Shown here piece by piece: positions 10,029-20,140 of a stretch of DNA of 64,000 bases (position 1 is its first letter; every line of letters begins with the position of its first letter). The position numbers and the translations under genes are program-made. The notes under the pieces were generated by a model. It saw only the letters and a list, made by a program, of their open reading frames with translations. It ran no database searches and had not been told where the DNA came from. Origin of the DNA: Prorocentrum cordatum (taxonomy: Eukaryota; Sar; Dinophyceae; Prorocentrales; Prorocentraceae); the NCBI GenBank assembly GCA_963575745.1, contig CAUYUJ010019093.1, positions 502,854 through 566,853 on the forward strand. Direction: 5' to 3'.

Positions 10029-10377
10029 TTCACATAAGCACGAAAGTTCGAGCCGTAGTTGAACGGGCAGGGAATTTCAGGGAGATCCTTGGTATCTCGC
10101 ACGGGGGCGCGCACCTCTCACGTGCCGCAGCTGCCGTGCACCGCCCAGCCCCCAGCCGATCAGCGTTTCGAAAGGTGCCGTCGGTCGACGCATCGGGAAT
10201 TGAACATATGCGCTTTCGACGCCTTGCTGTCTTGGATGGCGCTTCTGGCGCATGCCGCGATGGGGGCGGCCCAGACCAAATCTTCACTGCGAAGGGCCGG
10301 CGGCATGTTGCTGCTGCTTCCGTGCCGGAATGGGGCCGAACAACAAATTGTGCTTCCCGCTTGTTGAGCTCACCGGA

Positions 10378-11040
10378 GCTGTTGCTTTGGGAACCTTCTG
10401 TTCGCTTGCCTGTCTGGGCGATCGCGCGGCGGAACTTCTGGGGCCATGCATTGGGGGCTCTCTAATTGGAGCAACGGTTGCTGTCAACCGTCCTCCGGAA
10501 GAACATTTGCTTTTTGCCTGGGCCCGGCCTGACGCGAAGCCTTGCTTTTCGCTGATATGGCCCGTAAGACAATGTGCGTCCCGACATTGATTGGGCGAGG
10601 TATGTCGATGACTTCTTGTGGTTTTCGATTACATGATATCCTCATGCCTCTGAGTCTTCTTTACGAACATGTTCTCGGAGCCTTACTCCACGGCGAACGA
10701 TTCGCATGCTGTCCGCGCGCAACCTGTCTTCTCATGTCTGAACCTTGACATCGTCGCGTGCCCGCGGGGGGCCTGGGATGAACTTTGAAGACCGAAAACC
10801 GGGATTGGCTCATTGGGCGGGAAAAAGCGCCACTGGTTTAAACGGCTCCCGCGTGTGGACATGCGCCCTGCGCCTTTTTTGCAGGGATTCGGGGGCCCTT
10901 GTTGTTTGGTTATCCGTGTAACGTCGTTTCCGTGCTATGGCGTTCCATTCTCAACCTCGCGCAAATCCGTGCATTCTGGCTCGAAGATTGTGGCAAAGGT
11001 CACTTCGCTTCCTTTCGGGATCTCCGTCGAGTGCCAAGGT
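10378..11040 (+). pseudogene. Decayed reverse-transcriptase domain
   Basis: Three pieces of an RT palm can be followed across two frames. At 10450-10470 one frame reads IGGSLIG, resembling the conserved G-x-P-I-G-G segment. At 10601-10612 another frame reads YVDD within DWARYVDDFLWFS, the metal-binding catalytic box. From 10657 the first frame resumes with FSEP (10672-10683), NLDIV and PRGAWDEL, reaches an in-frame TGA at 10786-10788, and continues with KKRHWFKRLPRVDMRPAPF and a hydrophobic stretch to about 11030. Frameshifts and the stop make it non-functional. From memory, the layout resembles RTs abundant in dinoflagellate genomes, but the exact clade is unassigned. No integrase, RNase H or LTR was recognised. 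Confidence 0.6.
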
Positions 11041-11063
11041 GGGCAAAGGCAAGAGGGACGCCA

Positions 11064-11218
11064 AGGGACAAGCGCTGCCAACACAAGCGCTACCAACGCA
11101 AATGAGACGGTAACCAAGCGCAAGCGCACCAACGCAAGTGCTACCAACCCAAGCGCTACCAACGCAAGCGCTACCAACGCAAGCGCTATCCGAATCGTAA
11201 GGACAAGCGCCACCAACG
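11064..11218 (+). repeat. 15-bp tandem repeat AACGCAAGCGCTACC
   Basis: About ten units, the central five nearly identical. The plus frame reads as TNASA-like repeats, continuing the open frame downstream of the RT remnant. This may be a hydrophilic tail of the old retroelement protein or an unrelated minisatellite. Confidence 0.85.
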
Positions 11219-11462
11219 CAAATATGGACGGGAACTGACGTGACCGTGCACGCCGCGATGACCAAGACCGAGGCCGTTACCGTTGCCTGCGTAGGCGCCA
11301 CAGATCACCGTCGAGCGATACCAGCCTTCGTCGTGCCGAACGCGTGTCAGCGCCAGCGTGTGCGTTGCCCGTTATGGCCCTTTCCTACGACGCAGTCGAT
11401 GTAATAACATACCGGTCGGGCTGAACAGAACCACGCACACATTGGGCTAACACACGTCCTGA

Positions 11463-12443
11463 GGATCGTCGATCCTTGATGAGCCATCCGAATCGAACCG
11501 GGAGTTCCTCGCGTCGAGTGAAGCCGCGCGTCGCGAGGAGCACCACAAACAGGGCGGGGTGCTCGCGGGCGCGATCGCGGGCCGCATCGACGATGCCCTC
11601 CGGATGTCGGTGGTTCCGGCCGGCGCGGCCGGCGCGCCAGCGGCCGGGGGGGGCTCGCGCACCTGCCGCACAGGGGCCCTTCCCGCCGGATCCCCCCGCG
11701 GGAACAGGCTGCACTGCTGCCGCCGCAGGGTCCAGGGACGTGGACTCCGTGCGCTTCGGCGCGCAACGGTGCCTCGTCGAGGCTCTGCTGCCAGGGGTCT
11801 CCATCAAGGACGGCACGTGCGCGGAGCTCAAATCTTACCTCTCTCCGAGAAGTGGCCGACTGCGCGGCTACTCGTCGAACACTTCGTCAAGAAGCATAGC
11901 GGCAAGGAGGCGCCGTGGGGCAAGGAGGAGCGCTACAACACGTTTTTCATAGCAGTTCGGTTCCTGTCCTGCACTGCGGCTTTCGAGGCTGCCGCTGATG
12001 CACCGACTGGAAGCTCGAAGTCCGAGGAGCTGGAGTGGTCCGTGCCAGCCGTGTCGTGAAGTTCTGCGTCGGGATGTCTTCGGTATCTCTTCCTGCTCAC
12101 GCTCTGCGAGCCCTGCGCCTGGATGGTGGCATCGAGCCTGCGAACTACTTGCAGGGACTGTTGGCATGTTCCTGAGGGACCCCAACATCATCCTGCGATT
12201 GATCGATTCAGCGCCACATCTGACCAATTCACAATCCTCCTAGGGAGCGTGGCTCGGGTTGCTGACTTTTGCCAGCCCCGTCGCAACGAGACGCCTGCGG
12301 AAGTCGAGCCGTTGGGCCTGGGTGCCCACCCGAGCCCAGGTGCGCCCCAACCGCCAGGATTACGCTTGGCGCAGCCTCGTTCTGCGGTCGCGGGGGGGTT
12401 TTCCCTGGCCGATCTCGACATCAAGAACCCGATACATTCCTAA
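11463..12443 (+). pseudogene. Frameshifted coding remnant, unknown protein
   Basis: Coding-like segments with mostly G/C third positions switch frame several times. One frame carries DEPSESNREFLASSEAARRE from 11479. Another carries DVDSVRFGAQRCLVEALL near 11740. The first frame resumes with KWPTARLLVEHFVKK and EERYNTFFIAVRFL up to a TGA at 12057-12059. Then VKFCVGMSSVSLPAHALRAL follows in the second frame, and SDQFTILLGSVARVADF in the first, ending at 12443. A run of eight G at 11646-11653 is a likely slip site for the first shift. Either a pseudogene or a gene with uncorrected sequencing indels. I recognise no family. It lies 420 bp downstream of the RT remnant on the same strand and could belong to the same element. 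Confidence 0.45.
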
Positions 12444-13189
12444 TGGACCCCGTGCTGGGGGGGCCCCCGACAGCTCCCGGGGGCCCACCCGGGGCAGGTC
12501 CTCGTCCCGGATCAACTCCTGACGGTCCTGGGGCCCAAAAGGAGCCACCAGAGCCCGAAACAGCGAAGACGGCGACGACGACAACGACAAAGACGACGGC
12601 GGCGGCGGCGACGACGACGAAGACGTTGACGATGACGAGGCAGCGACGGCGACCAGGCAACGGCGACGACGGGCACCGACAGCGACGCAGCTGCCGCGAC
12701 GGGCGCGGGACGCCGAATCTGGCACTCGCCGAGGCCCCCGCCGGCGGGCCAGGCGGCGCGTGGGCGCTGGGGTCCAGGAGTCTGCGGGGAGGGGCTGTCG
12801 GCTGTCCGGCTCGTGGGTGCTGCGGGTCGTCGCCCCTCGCCTTCCCGTGGTCCCGCGCCTCCTCGTCTTCTCCCCCGCAACTCTGCACTGAAGTTGCGGC
12901 AGATGCCCGCTGCGTCTCCGTGCTTGCAGCGCTCCTCCTCCTCCTCCTCCTCCTCCTCCTCCCAATCTTCCTCCTCCCCCTCCTCCTGCACCTCCTCCTG
13001 CTCCCCCTCCTGATGTCCATCGTCTCCTCGTCCTCGCTCAGCATCTGCCAGCAGTGCTGCTGCTCGTCCTCCCTCGGCCTCCTGAGCTCTTCTCGTCCTC
13101 CTGCTCCTCCCCTCTCGTCCTCCTGAATCTTCTCGTCCTCCTCGACCCACCTGAACCCTCTCGTCATCCCTGAACCTTTTCATTATCCC
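12444..13189. other. Triplet-rich region and minisatellite
   Basis: GAC/GGC triplets at 12560-12680 and CTC units at 12930-13015. CTGAACC(C/T)TCTCGTCATC-type repeats run over 13090-13180. Long open frames here come from the triplets. Confidence 0.6.
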
Positions 13190-13375
13190 TTGGCGGCGAG
13201 CGAGGGGAGGAAATGAGAAGGAGAAGGCCTTCTCAGGCGGCGGGACTTCTCAGAAGCCCTCGAACCTTCTGAGAAGTGTTTTTCTCTTCGGGGAAGAATT
13301 CGCAGAGGGCCGGGGACTTCCGAGCCTTCTGAGAGGCCTTCTCCTTCTCACTTCCCCACCCTCGCTCGCCGCCGA
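13190..13375. mobile_element. Family I foldback element, copy I1, with 5-bp duplication
   Basis: Left TTGGCGGCGAGCGAGGGGAG and GAGAAGGAGAAGGCC; right complement ending CTCGCTCGCCGCCGA. Nested CTTCTCAGAAG palindromes inside. ATCCC flanks at 13185-13189 and 13376-13380. Confidence 0.9.
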
Positions 13376-14060
13376 ATCCCTGCAATTTCTCGTCATCCCC
13401 GAACCGTACGCAGAAGGACTCGACACACCACCACCGTGCGCGGCCAACGTCATTCTGCACACTAGAGGGTCATCCAGCACACCAACATGAGTAATGTTCT
13501 ACATCCTCCTGGCCGAGACCTGGATAATCTATACACCATAATGTGGACCAGGTGATGTATAGATACCGTCTGCGGAAGATGGCGGCGCACGATGAGACAG
13601 CAGGACGCTGATTGTCATGCAGAGGCGGCTATGAACGAAGTCCCAAACAGTGGCTGCACCCACACCGGCGTGAAACAAGCGGATGAAGGGAAACTGGTCC
13701 TGCACCCCAGGGCATCCCCTCAGGACCAACTCTGCATCCTGAGCCGACTCTTGATGACCCTGGGGGGCTCCGAGAGTCTGAAAACGGCGAGACAACGGAG
13801 AACTCTTTTTCTCAAGACCCTACACTGTTTCTTTTAGATTCCGGCCGGTTTGCTTGCATGGAGGGGGTGCAAGCGGGGGTGCCGAGGCTCGAAAGAAAAT
13901 CTGGACTTCACGCAAGCCGGGACTCATTTGCACGTCTGTTCGGCCCAGCGCTGGCTGAAAAGGCGGTGTGTGGGGGGGAAGGAAGTGCCAGTCAAGTTAT
14001 GTGTTTGAGTAAAAACGCCCTCTCATGGTGACAAACAGTGGCGGCACCGAAGGCTTCCCA
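13376..14060. other. No gene recognised
   Basis: Mixed sequence. TCTATACACC (13529) and GGTGATGTATAGA (13551) form a small hairpin. Nothing else noted. Confidence 0.5.
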
Positions 14061-14260
14061 TGGGAGCCCAGAATCGAATCGACAAGTCGGATCGGGGATC
14101 AGAATCAATCGGATCGGCGGATATCGGCAGCCGGGAGGGGTCGACTCGGTAGAAATCAGCAGGCTGATAAGGCCTCCGTCGAGAAATCGGAATCCGAAGT
14201 CGAATCGAATCGGAATCGGAAACCATCAAAATAGAGTCGGAAGAATCGAACTGAGCGTTG
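14061..14260. repeat. Degenerate GAATCG hexamer region
   Basis: Frequent (G/A)ATCGGA and GAATCG units, most regular at 14190-14230. The same style recurs at 28250-28400. Confidence 0.6.
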
Positions 14261-14284
14261 CTTCCTCGATGGCCGTGCGAGGAG

Positions 14285-14460
14285 TGCCCCCCTTCGCAGG
14301 GGAGCGCCTCCGCTGACTCTGAGGCCCAAAGCCGCCGCCGACAATTGAGCGGCAATCAGACACGGGTCTGGCGGGGCATGCCACATCGGAGACGAGGGCG
14401 CTCGCGCGCGACCTTGCGGGGGCAGCTTCTGCGCCAACGTCAGCGCAAACGACCCCCTGC
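14285..14460 (+). repeat. Family X dispersed repeat, copy X1
   Basis: The segment from GGCATGCCACATCGGAGACG to CGCCAACGTCAGCG is about 80% identical to 35125-35205. Unknown nature. Confidence 0.6.
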
Positions 14461-14480
14461 TTTCCTGCGTCGCTCAACTC

Positions 14481-14645
14481 TGGGGAAACCAAAAGGCACG
14501 GATACTGCTACTCCCCGGACCTCTCCCGGAGTGCGTTCTGACCAGGATTTCCAAGTGAATCCAGCGGTGGCAACGAGGGCCCCCCAGGAGGCCCAAAAAG
14601 GCGAAACCGGGGCGAGGGTAGCGGTGTGGGTATCTTTTCCTCTTC
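14481..14645 (+). mobile_element. Family K element, copy K2
   Basis: GGATACTGCTACTCCCCGG, GTGCGTTCTGACCAGGATT, AATCCAGCGGTGGCAACGAG and the GTGTGGGTATCTTTTCCTC right end match K1 and K3-K5. Confidence 0.8.
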
Positions 14646-14734
14646 GAAAGCTCTTCCCTCGCTGGGGCCCCGTGATGGGCGGTCCCTGGCCCCCCTTCCA
14701 GGTGCTGCCGCCGGCGCCCCTGGCCCAAACCTCG

Positions 14735-14940
14735 TTCATGGCTTGACGACTTCTGACGTCCCTCGACTCGCTCTGGAGCGGTCGCGATTTGCTCCAACTT
14801 TCCCTTGAAATCGCTGGACTTACTTGGATTCACCCAGATTGACCTGGAGTTACCTCGATCTGCATTTACGTGGATTTATCTGGCTCGATACCCACAAGTC
14901 GATTGGCGAAAACTTGTCAAGCCCTTCGGGAAAGGCATCC
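14735..14940 (+). repeat. Family Y dispersed repeat, copy Y1
   Basis: Shares CGACTCGCTCTGGA, TTACCTCGATCTGCAT, ACAAGTCGAT and AAGCCCTTCGGGAAAGG in the same order with 62465-62695. Confidence 0.65.
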
Positions 14941-15225
14941 CCAGGACCCCCAGGCATGCCAGGCGGCCTCCAGTGGCAGCCCCGGGGAGGCCCAGAGGCC
15001 GCAGCGGGCGCTGCGGCGCGGAGGGGCAGAGCTGGGGGCACGGCCGAGAGAGCCGCTCGCGAGCTCCAGCCGGCGGGGAGGAATGGGGAGGCCAGGGCGG
15101 CGCGGGCGCACAGGTAATTATGAGGGGTGCGAGACGTCGGACCCCGAGGGGGCGCCTGCCCGAGCGGGACCCTCACCCTGCATCGCACGCACATGGCCCC
15201 CCACGGAAGCCCACACCGAGAGATC
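14941..15225 (+). other. GC-rich stretch, possible exon fragment
   Basis: A Pro/Gly/Ala-rich plus frame (14941-15117) ends at CACAGGTAATT, which could be a donor site, but composition alone could produce it. No family recognised. Confidence 0.15.
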
Positions 15226-15252
15226 TAGGGGGGGTCGTACAGGTTTGGAAGC

Positions 15253-15423
15253 AACAGGGCAATACTAAATACATGGGATTTTTGTTTTAAAAATATTGGT
15301 TTTTGAGTACATGACTAATTGATGAACAAGCTTATGCACGAACTCATCGTTGTTTTTAATGCTAAAGCCCTGCATGTTTAATACATGATCAGCACGCGGA
15401 GCATGTATCAAAAACGGCACTGT
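15253..15423 (+). mobile_element. Family A element, copy A2, flanked by 26-bp direct repeats
   Basis: AT-rich element, start ACAGGGCAATACTAAATACA, end GTATCAAAAACGGCACTGT. Directly flanked by near-identical repeats reading TAGGGGGG, GTCGTACAGG and T(T/C)TGGAAGC, at 15226-15252 and 15423-15448 (one G length difference, one substitution). Confidence 0.8.
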
Positions 15424-15534
15424 AGGGGGGTCGTACAGGTCTGGAAGCGAGTCGTCAGCTCCTGGGGCACCTCGGGGTCAGGGGGGCAATTTCGGCAACG
15501 CCCCGACCTCGGACCCGTACCAAGGAGGCCTCCC

Positions 15535-15715
15535 GGACGGGGTCCGAGAGCAGATTGAGATCGCAGGGTCGCGCCGCATATCGTCGTTGCATCGCCGAGG
15601 CCTCGGCGATGCGTCCGCGGTGCGTCGGCGAGGCGTCGGTGCTGCATATCGGCGCCATCGGCGCGGGAAGACTCCGGCTCTGCATCGAGCCGCATCGAGC
15701 CGAGGCGGCGCGCTC
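15535..15715. mobile_element. Family L element, copy L2 (diverged)
   Basis: GATTGAGATCGCAGGGTCGC followed by repeated GCATCGCCGAGG, CGGCGATGCG and GCATCGAGCCG boxes, as in L1 and L4. Ends not sharply defined. Confidence 0.55.
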
Positions 15716-15737
15716 CTCCGTCGGCGAGGCCCCACTT

Positions 15738-15815
15738 GCCATCGCTCGGACACGTCCATTCCCCGTGCACTCTTCGATGTCGTCGCAAGCTGGCCTGGGA
15801 TGCTCTTCGATGGCC
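15738..15815 (+). repeat. Dispersed repeat shared with 59104-59200
   Basis: GCCATCGCTCGGACACGTCC, ATTCCCCGTG and a CTCTTCGATGG-like end are shared, in order, with the sequence inside B8. Confidence 0.55.
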
Positions 15816-15831
15816 CTCGCGGAAGAAAAAT

Positions 15832-15998
15832 TGGGAGACCAAAAAGTACCGATACCGCTGCTCCCCGGACCTCTCCTGGGGTGCGTTCTGACCAGGACTC
15901 CTAGGCGAATCCAGCGGTAGCGACGAGGACCACCCAGGAGGCCAAAACACGGGATAACGAGGGAGGGCTAGAGGTATGGGTACCATTTCCCCCTCTGA
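15832..15998 (+). mobile_element. Family K element, copy K3
   Basis: ACCGATACCGCTGCTCCCCG, GGGTGCGTTCTGACCAGGA, ATCCAGCGGTAGCGACGAGG and TATGGGTACCATTTCCCCCT. Best representative together with K5. Confidence 0.8.
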
Positions 15999-16059
15999 TT
16001 CCCCAATCAGTGCTTGCACTGAAGGGGTCCTAGCAGAGCCTGAAGAATTTAGCGAAAAT

Positions 16060-16550
16060 TCTAGCCGATTTCGGTAGGCGGCCGGGTTCCCGTGTTCCTG
16101 GTTCCGCCAATTCCGGGTTCCCGGGCTCCCGGGTTCCGGGTTTTGGGCCGACTTCGGTGAGCGGCGGGGTCCCTGGCTTCCCGGGTTACTGGTCGATCTT
16201 CTGATCGATCGGTCTCACCATCGATCTCATTAAGTACCCACCTCCCTATCGGTCTCACCATCGATCTCACAATCGATCTCCCTATCGATCTCGCGACCGA
16301 TCTCACTGTCGATCTCACTGGATCGACATCACTCTCAGTCCCCCGATCGACCTCACAATCGTCCTCTCACCATCGATTCCACCATCGATCTCACAGCCAA
16401 TCTCAAGATCCATATCACTATTTTTCTAGCCATCCACTGATTGCCACTCTCTGATTCATCAATGTTCAAGCCATCCACTGATTGCCACTAAGTTTCAAGC
16501 CATCCACGGATTACTGATTTTCAAGCCGTCCACGGATTGGCACTCTCTCG
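16060..16550. repeat. Three adjacent short tandem arrays
   Basis: CCGGGTTCC units at 16085-16145. ATCGATCTCACNNTCG units at 16190-16410. A 33-37-bp unit (TTCAAGCCATCCACTGATTG) three to four times at 16428-16550. Confidence 0.75.
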
Positions 16551-16729
16551 ACCCGCGCTCGGCAGGCTCTCGTGTTTCGTGCCGACGCGGCGCGCGGACG
16601 TTCACGGGGTCACGGGAGCGCCGCCGGTAGCCCGGCATCGGCCACGAGGGAGCGCTTCTGGTGGTCGAGACGCCGCCGATCGTTCCCCGGGGGGCACGCA
16701 AGGAAAGAAGCACAATAACGACCCCCCCT

Positions 16730-16862
16730 CCCGCCCCAAGGGGCCCCCAAGAGCCCCCCAAGAGGCCCCAGGGGAGCCCAATACGCCGCCAAGGAGCCCC
16801 AAGACGCTCCTGGGAAGCCCCCAGGAAGCCCCCAAGACGGCCCCAGGAGGCCCCAAATAGCG
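16730..16862. repeat. Irregular CCCAAGAGCCCC repeat (type N)
   Basis: GCCCCCAAGAGCCCCCCAAG-like units of 10-14 bp. Same style as 24000-24800, 48240-48890, 52680-52970, 56690-56940 and 60120-60680. Confidence 0.65.
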
Positions 16863-17074
16863 CTCCAGGGCCGGCGGAATGAGCGAAGCGATTAAATTAT
16901 CCCGGCAAAGCAACCTAACAGCGATGTGTAGAAGCATATCTGAAAGCATTCCCCTTAAGATTCAGATGAAAATCCAGTTGTCGAATTCTGCTGTTCTCGC
17001 AGTCGTAGTCGCATTCGCGATGACAGTCGCAGCGGCAACGGCAGTCGCAGTCACAGCCTCAGCCTCAGCCTGCC

Positions 17075-17865
17075 TCCTCCTCCTCCTCCTCTTTCTCCTG
17101 CTCCTCCTCCTCCTCCTCCTCCTCCTCCTCCTCCTCCTCCTGCTCGTCCTCGTTCTCGTCCTCCTCGTCTTGCTCGTCCTCCTCCTCCTGGTGCTCTCTC
17201 CTCCTCCTCCTCCTCCTCCTCCTCCTCGGGTGGTCCTCGTTCTCCTCCTCCTGGTGCTCTCCCCCCCCCTCCTCCTCCTCGTCCTCCTCCTCCTCCTCCT
17301 CCTCGTCCTCCTCCTCCTCTTCCTCCTCCTCCTCCTCCTCCTCCTCCTCCTCCTCCTGGTAGTCCTCCCCCTCCCCTCCTCCTCCTCCTCCTCCTCTTCC
17401 TGGTCGTCCTCGTTCTCGTCCTCCTCGTCTTGCTCGTCCTCCTCCTCCTGGTGTTCTCTCCTCCTCCTCCTCCTCCTCCTCCTCCTCCTCCTCCTCCTCC
17501 TCCTGGTGGTCCTCGTTCTCCTCCTCCTGGTACTCTCCCCCCCCCTCCTCCTCCTCCTCCTCGTCCTCGTCCTCCTCCTCCTCCTCCTCCTCTTCCTCCT
17601 CCTCCTCCTCCTCCTCCTCCTCCTCCTCCTCCTCCTGGTACTCCTCCCCCTCCCCTCCTCCTCCTCCTCCTCCTCCTCCTCTTCCTGGTCGTCCTCCTCC
17701 TCCTGTCGTCCTCCTCCTCCTCCTGATCGTCCTCCCCTCCTCCTGCTCGTCCTCCTCCTGCTCCTCCTGCTCGTCCTTCTTCTCCTGCTCCTCCTGCTCC
17801 TCGTCCTGCTCCTGCTCGTCCTCGTCCTCCTGGTCTTGCTCGTCCTCCTCCTCGTCGTGCTCTTG
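17075..17865. repeat. CTC microsatellite inside H1
   Basis: Nearly 800 bp of CTC/CCT with CGT and TGG interruptions. In H2 the same slot holds a CAGCCT hexamer array instead. The junction here (CAGCCTCAGCCTCAGCCTGC) still shows that hexamer. Confidence 0.95.
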
Positions 17866-17874
17866 CCCCTGCTG

Positions 17875-18312
17875 AAAATGTGGCCCAGGAATGGGAATTC
17901 TGGGAAGTCGAAGAGCACGAAGTTGCCTACAGTTGGCTACGGGCATTCAAAATGTGGCCCGGGAATGGAGTTCTGGGAACTCGAAGAGCACGAAGTGGCC
18001 TACAGTTGGCTCCGGGCATCCAAAATGTGGCCCGGGAATGGAATTCTGGGAACTCGAAGAGCACGAAGTGTGTGACTGTTGCATCCGGCCCTCCAGAATG
18101 TGGCCCGGGAATGGAGTTCTGGGAACTCGAAGAGCACGAAGTGTGTGACTGTTGCATCCGGTTATTCTAAATGTGGCCCGGGAATGGCGTTCTGGGATCT
18201 CGAAGAGCACGAAGTGTGTGACTGTTGCATCCGGGTATTGAGAATGTGGCCTGGGAATGGAGTTCTGGGAAGTCGAAGAGCACGAAGTGTGTGACTGTTG
18301 GTGAAAAACGAG
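17875..18312 (+). repeat. 73-bp tandem array inside H1
   Basis: About six units containing AATGTGGCCCGGGAATGGA, GTTCTGGGAA, TCGAAGAGCACGAAGT and a variable spacer. The period is 73 bp, so successive units are read in shifting frames that all stay open. Confidence 0.9.
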
Positions 18313-18424
18313 CCCGGCACCTGCCGCCCGGCAACTCCCAACACCTGCCCGGACCCCCCTGTGGAGTGATCTGCTGCTCTCTTTTGATCCCACTAGAAAC
18401 CTATCAGTCTTCGCTGTTAGGTAA

Positions 18425-18500
18425 TAAGCACAATAACTCGGAGTTCTGCGGAATTCTTGGATCGGCGCTGGAGCCCCCTCCCTGGCGCGCGGAGCGCACC
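18425..18500 (+). mobile_element. Family B half element, copy B3
   Basis: Only the left arm is clear (CTCGGAGTTCTGCGG, TTCTTGGATCGGCGCTGG, CCCTCCCTGGCGCGCGG). Starts directly after the end of H1. Confidence 0.65.
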
Positions 18501-18639
18501 AATGGCGAAGCTGGAGGCGCCGCCAAGAGGCCGCGAGGAGGTAAAGTGGTAGTCGGGACGCCTGCCACGTGTGATACGTCGTCCATTATGTCGTTGTTCC
18601 GCCTGTTTGGTACAGTGGCCAGCCTAAACTCGGCACGTA

Positions 18640-20140
18640 CGTTGCGTTTGATATAATTACAATACGGTGTATTATGTCATGAAGTCCCTGTGTTTGATAT
18701 GTGTTCGTGTTGTTCGAAATATGTTGTTTGTTTCGACCATGCGGCACAGCGTTGTAACATGATAAGTTATGTCACTATATATGTTACGGTATGCGTTGCT
18801 CAGTGATGCGTGTTGCAATATGATGAATAAAGTGCATTATCTAAAACCCAGGTCTGTTATGGCATACCTATTACATGAATGTGTTGTAGATGGTGTTAAA
18901 TCAAGCTCGCTACCGTAGGAGTATCAGCAGTCACAAGTTGCGCTATGGTATGGAGTTGTGCACTGTTCTCTGTTCAGGACAGTATGCTATGTTCTGGTGT
19001 CCTCTGCAATATGGTACACTCTATGATCCTTGAATGTATTTCTTGCCGTCGAGATATCAATCGTAGAACAATTCTGGTACCTACTGCTCTGGCCTGAGAT
19101 GTCATACCCAACTATGGTATGCGTTGTTCATGTATGCTGAGCTCGATGATGCGTCCTGCCCTGCTTTGTTATGCCAGAATTTCGTATTGGATTATCCCCC
19201 ATGCAATGCGTTGTTATAATATGGTATGCCGAGATCCGTCATGGTATGCTTGGTCATGCTACGCAATCTTGCGATGGCGTGTCGTGTTGCGATATGTTGT
19301 GACAGTGTGTGAAATGGTATGCTCTGTTCTGTCGTGCTACGTTCGGGTGTGCTGTGTCCTTTTTTGTTATGATGTGTGGTGTGGTGTGATACTCTGGATG
19401 CGCCATGCTGGGACCTTGTATGTCGTGTTCTGCAATGCCATGTAATGCTACGCGTTGTTACGTCAATGTTCTATGATACTATATGCGGGTGTGCTGCAAT
19501 ATAATGTGTTATGCCGCGCTCGGTCATGGTATGCGTTGTCAGTATACGGATGCTATGTGCTGTGAGGCTGTGCTACTGTGTGATCTGTTTTGCCATGGTA
19601 CTTTGTCATGATGGTCTGGCATGGGATGTGATGCTATGCTATGATATGGTATGAGGTGTGGTATCATGTTCTGGTATGTCTGATCCAGTATGTCATAGTT
19701 TATGGTGCCATGACATGTCATGGTATGCTATGGTGTGGCATCGTATGTCGAACTCCGTCCTGTGATGATGTGTCATGCGTGCTGCGATGCTATCTGTCAT
19801 GTTCATATGCGCTGTGGCACTGTCATGATTTGGTATGGTCTGTTCCATTATGCCATACTCTGGTATGGCATGTTCGAAATCTGCAATGGTATGTATCCTG
19901 CCTGTCATAGCATACGTTGTTATGCTGCTTTGAAATGTGCTATGCTGTGCCATCTTGTGCAAAGCGGTAACATGACATATTTGTGTCGCGATACGGCATG
20001 GTCTGAACTGTGATGCTGAGCACAGTATGGTATGCACTGCTCTGTATTGGTGCATTTTGATGATATGTCAGAATATGGTATGGTATGCTCGGATATGTTA
20101 TGTTAGGTGGTGTGGTCTTATGCTCTGCTCTGCCATAGCC
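18640..20140. repeat. AT-richer degenerate ATGGTATG region
   Basis: About 1.5 kb dense in ATGGTATG, GTTATG, TGCTATG and TGCGTTGT, with much lower GC than its surroundings. Some longer repeats occur (TCATGGTATGCGTTGT at 19523, similar at 19107 and 19221). No stable period could be fixed by eye. Looks like an old, mutated satellite. Confidence 0.65.

Larger units (their letters stand above)
16897..18424 (+). mobile_element. Composite element H, copy H1
   Basis: Left end TATCCCGGCAAAGCA then ACCTAACAGCGATG. The next 150 bp are shared with H2, including TTCCCCTTAAGATTCAGATG and GCATTCGCGATGACAGTCGC. Then follow a CTC microsatellite, a 73-bp tandem array, and a right end with CCCCCCTGTGGAGT, CACTAGAAACCTATC and CGCTGTTAGGT. 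The CGCTGTTAGGT end is the inverse of ACCTAACAGCG near the left end. The flanks AAAT / AATA suggest a 4-bp duplication with one base lost. Confidence 0.85.

Noticed and set aside
14941-15117. Collagen-like exon with GT donor
   Set aside because: Pro/Gly/Ala composition follows from GC content; no flanking acceptor or partner exon.
16879-18075. 398-codon plus frame and 290-318-codon minus frames
   Set aside because: Generated by the CTC tract and 73-bp array of element H1.
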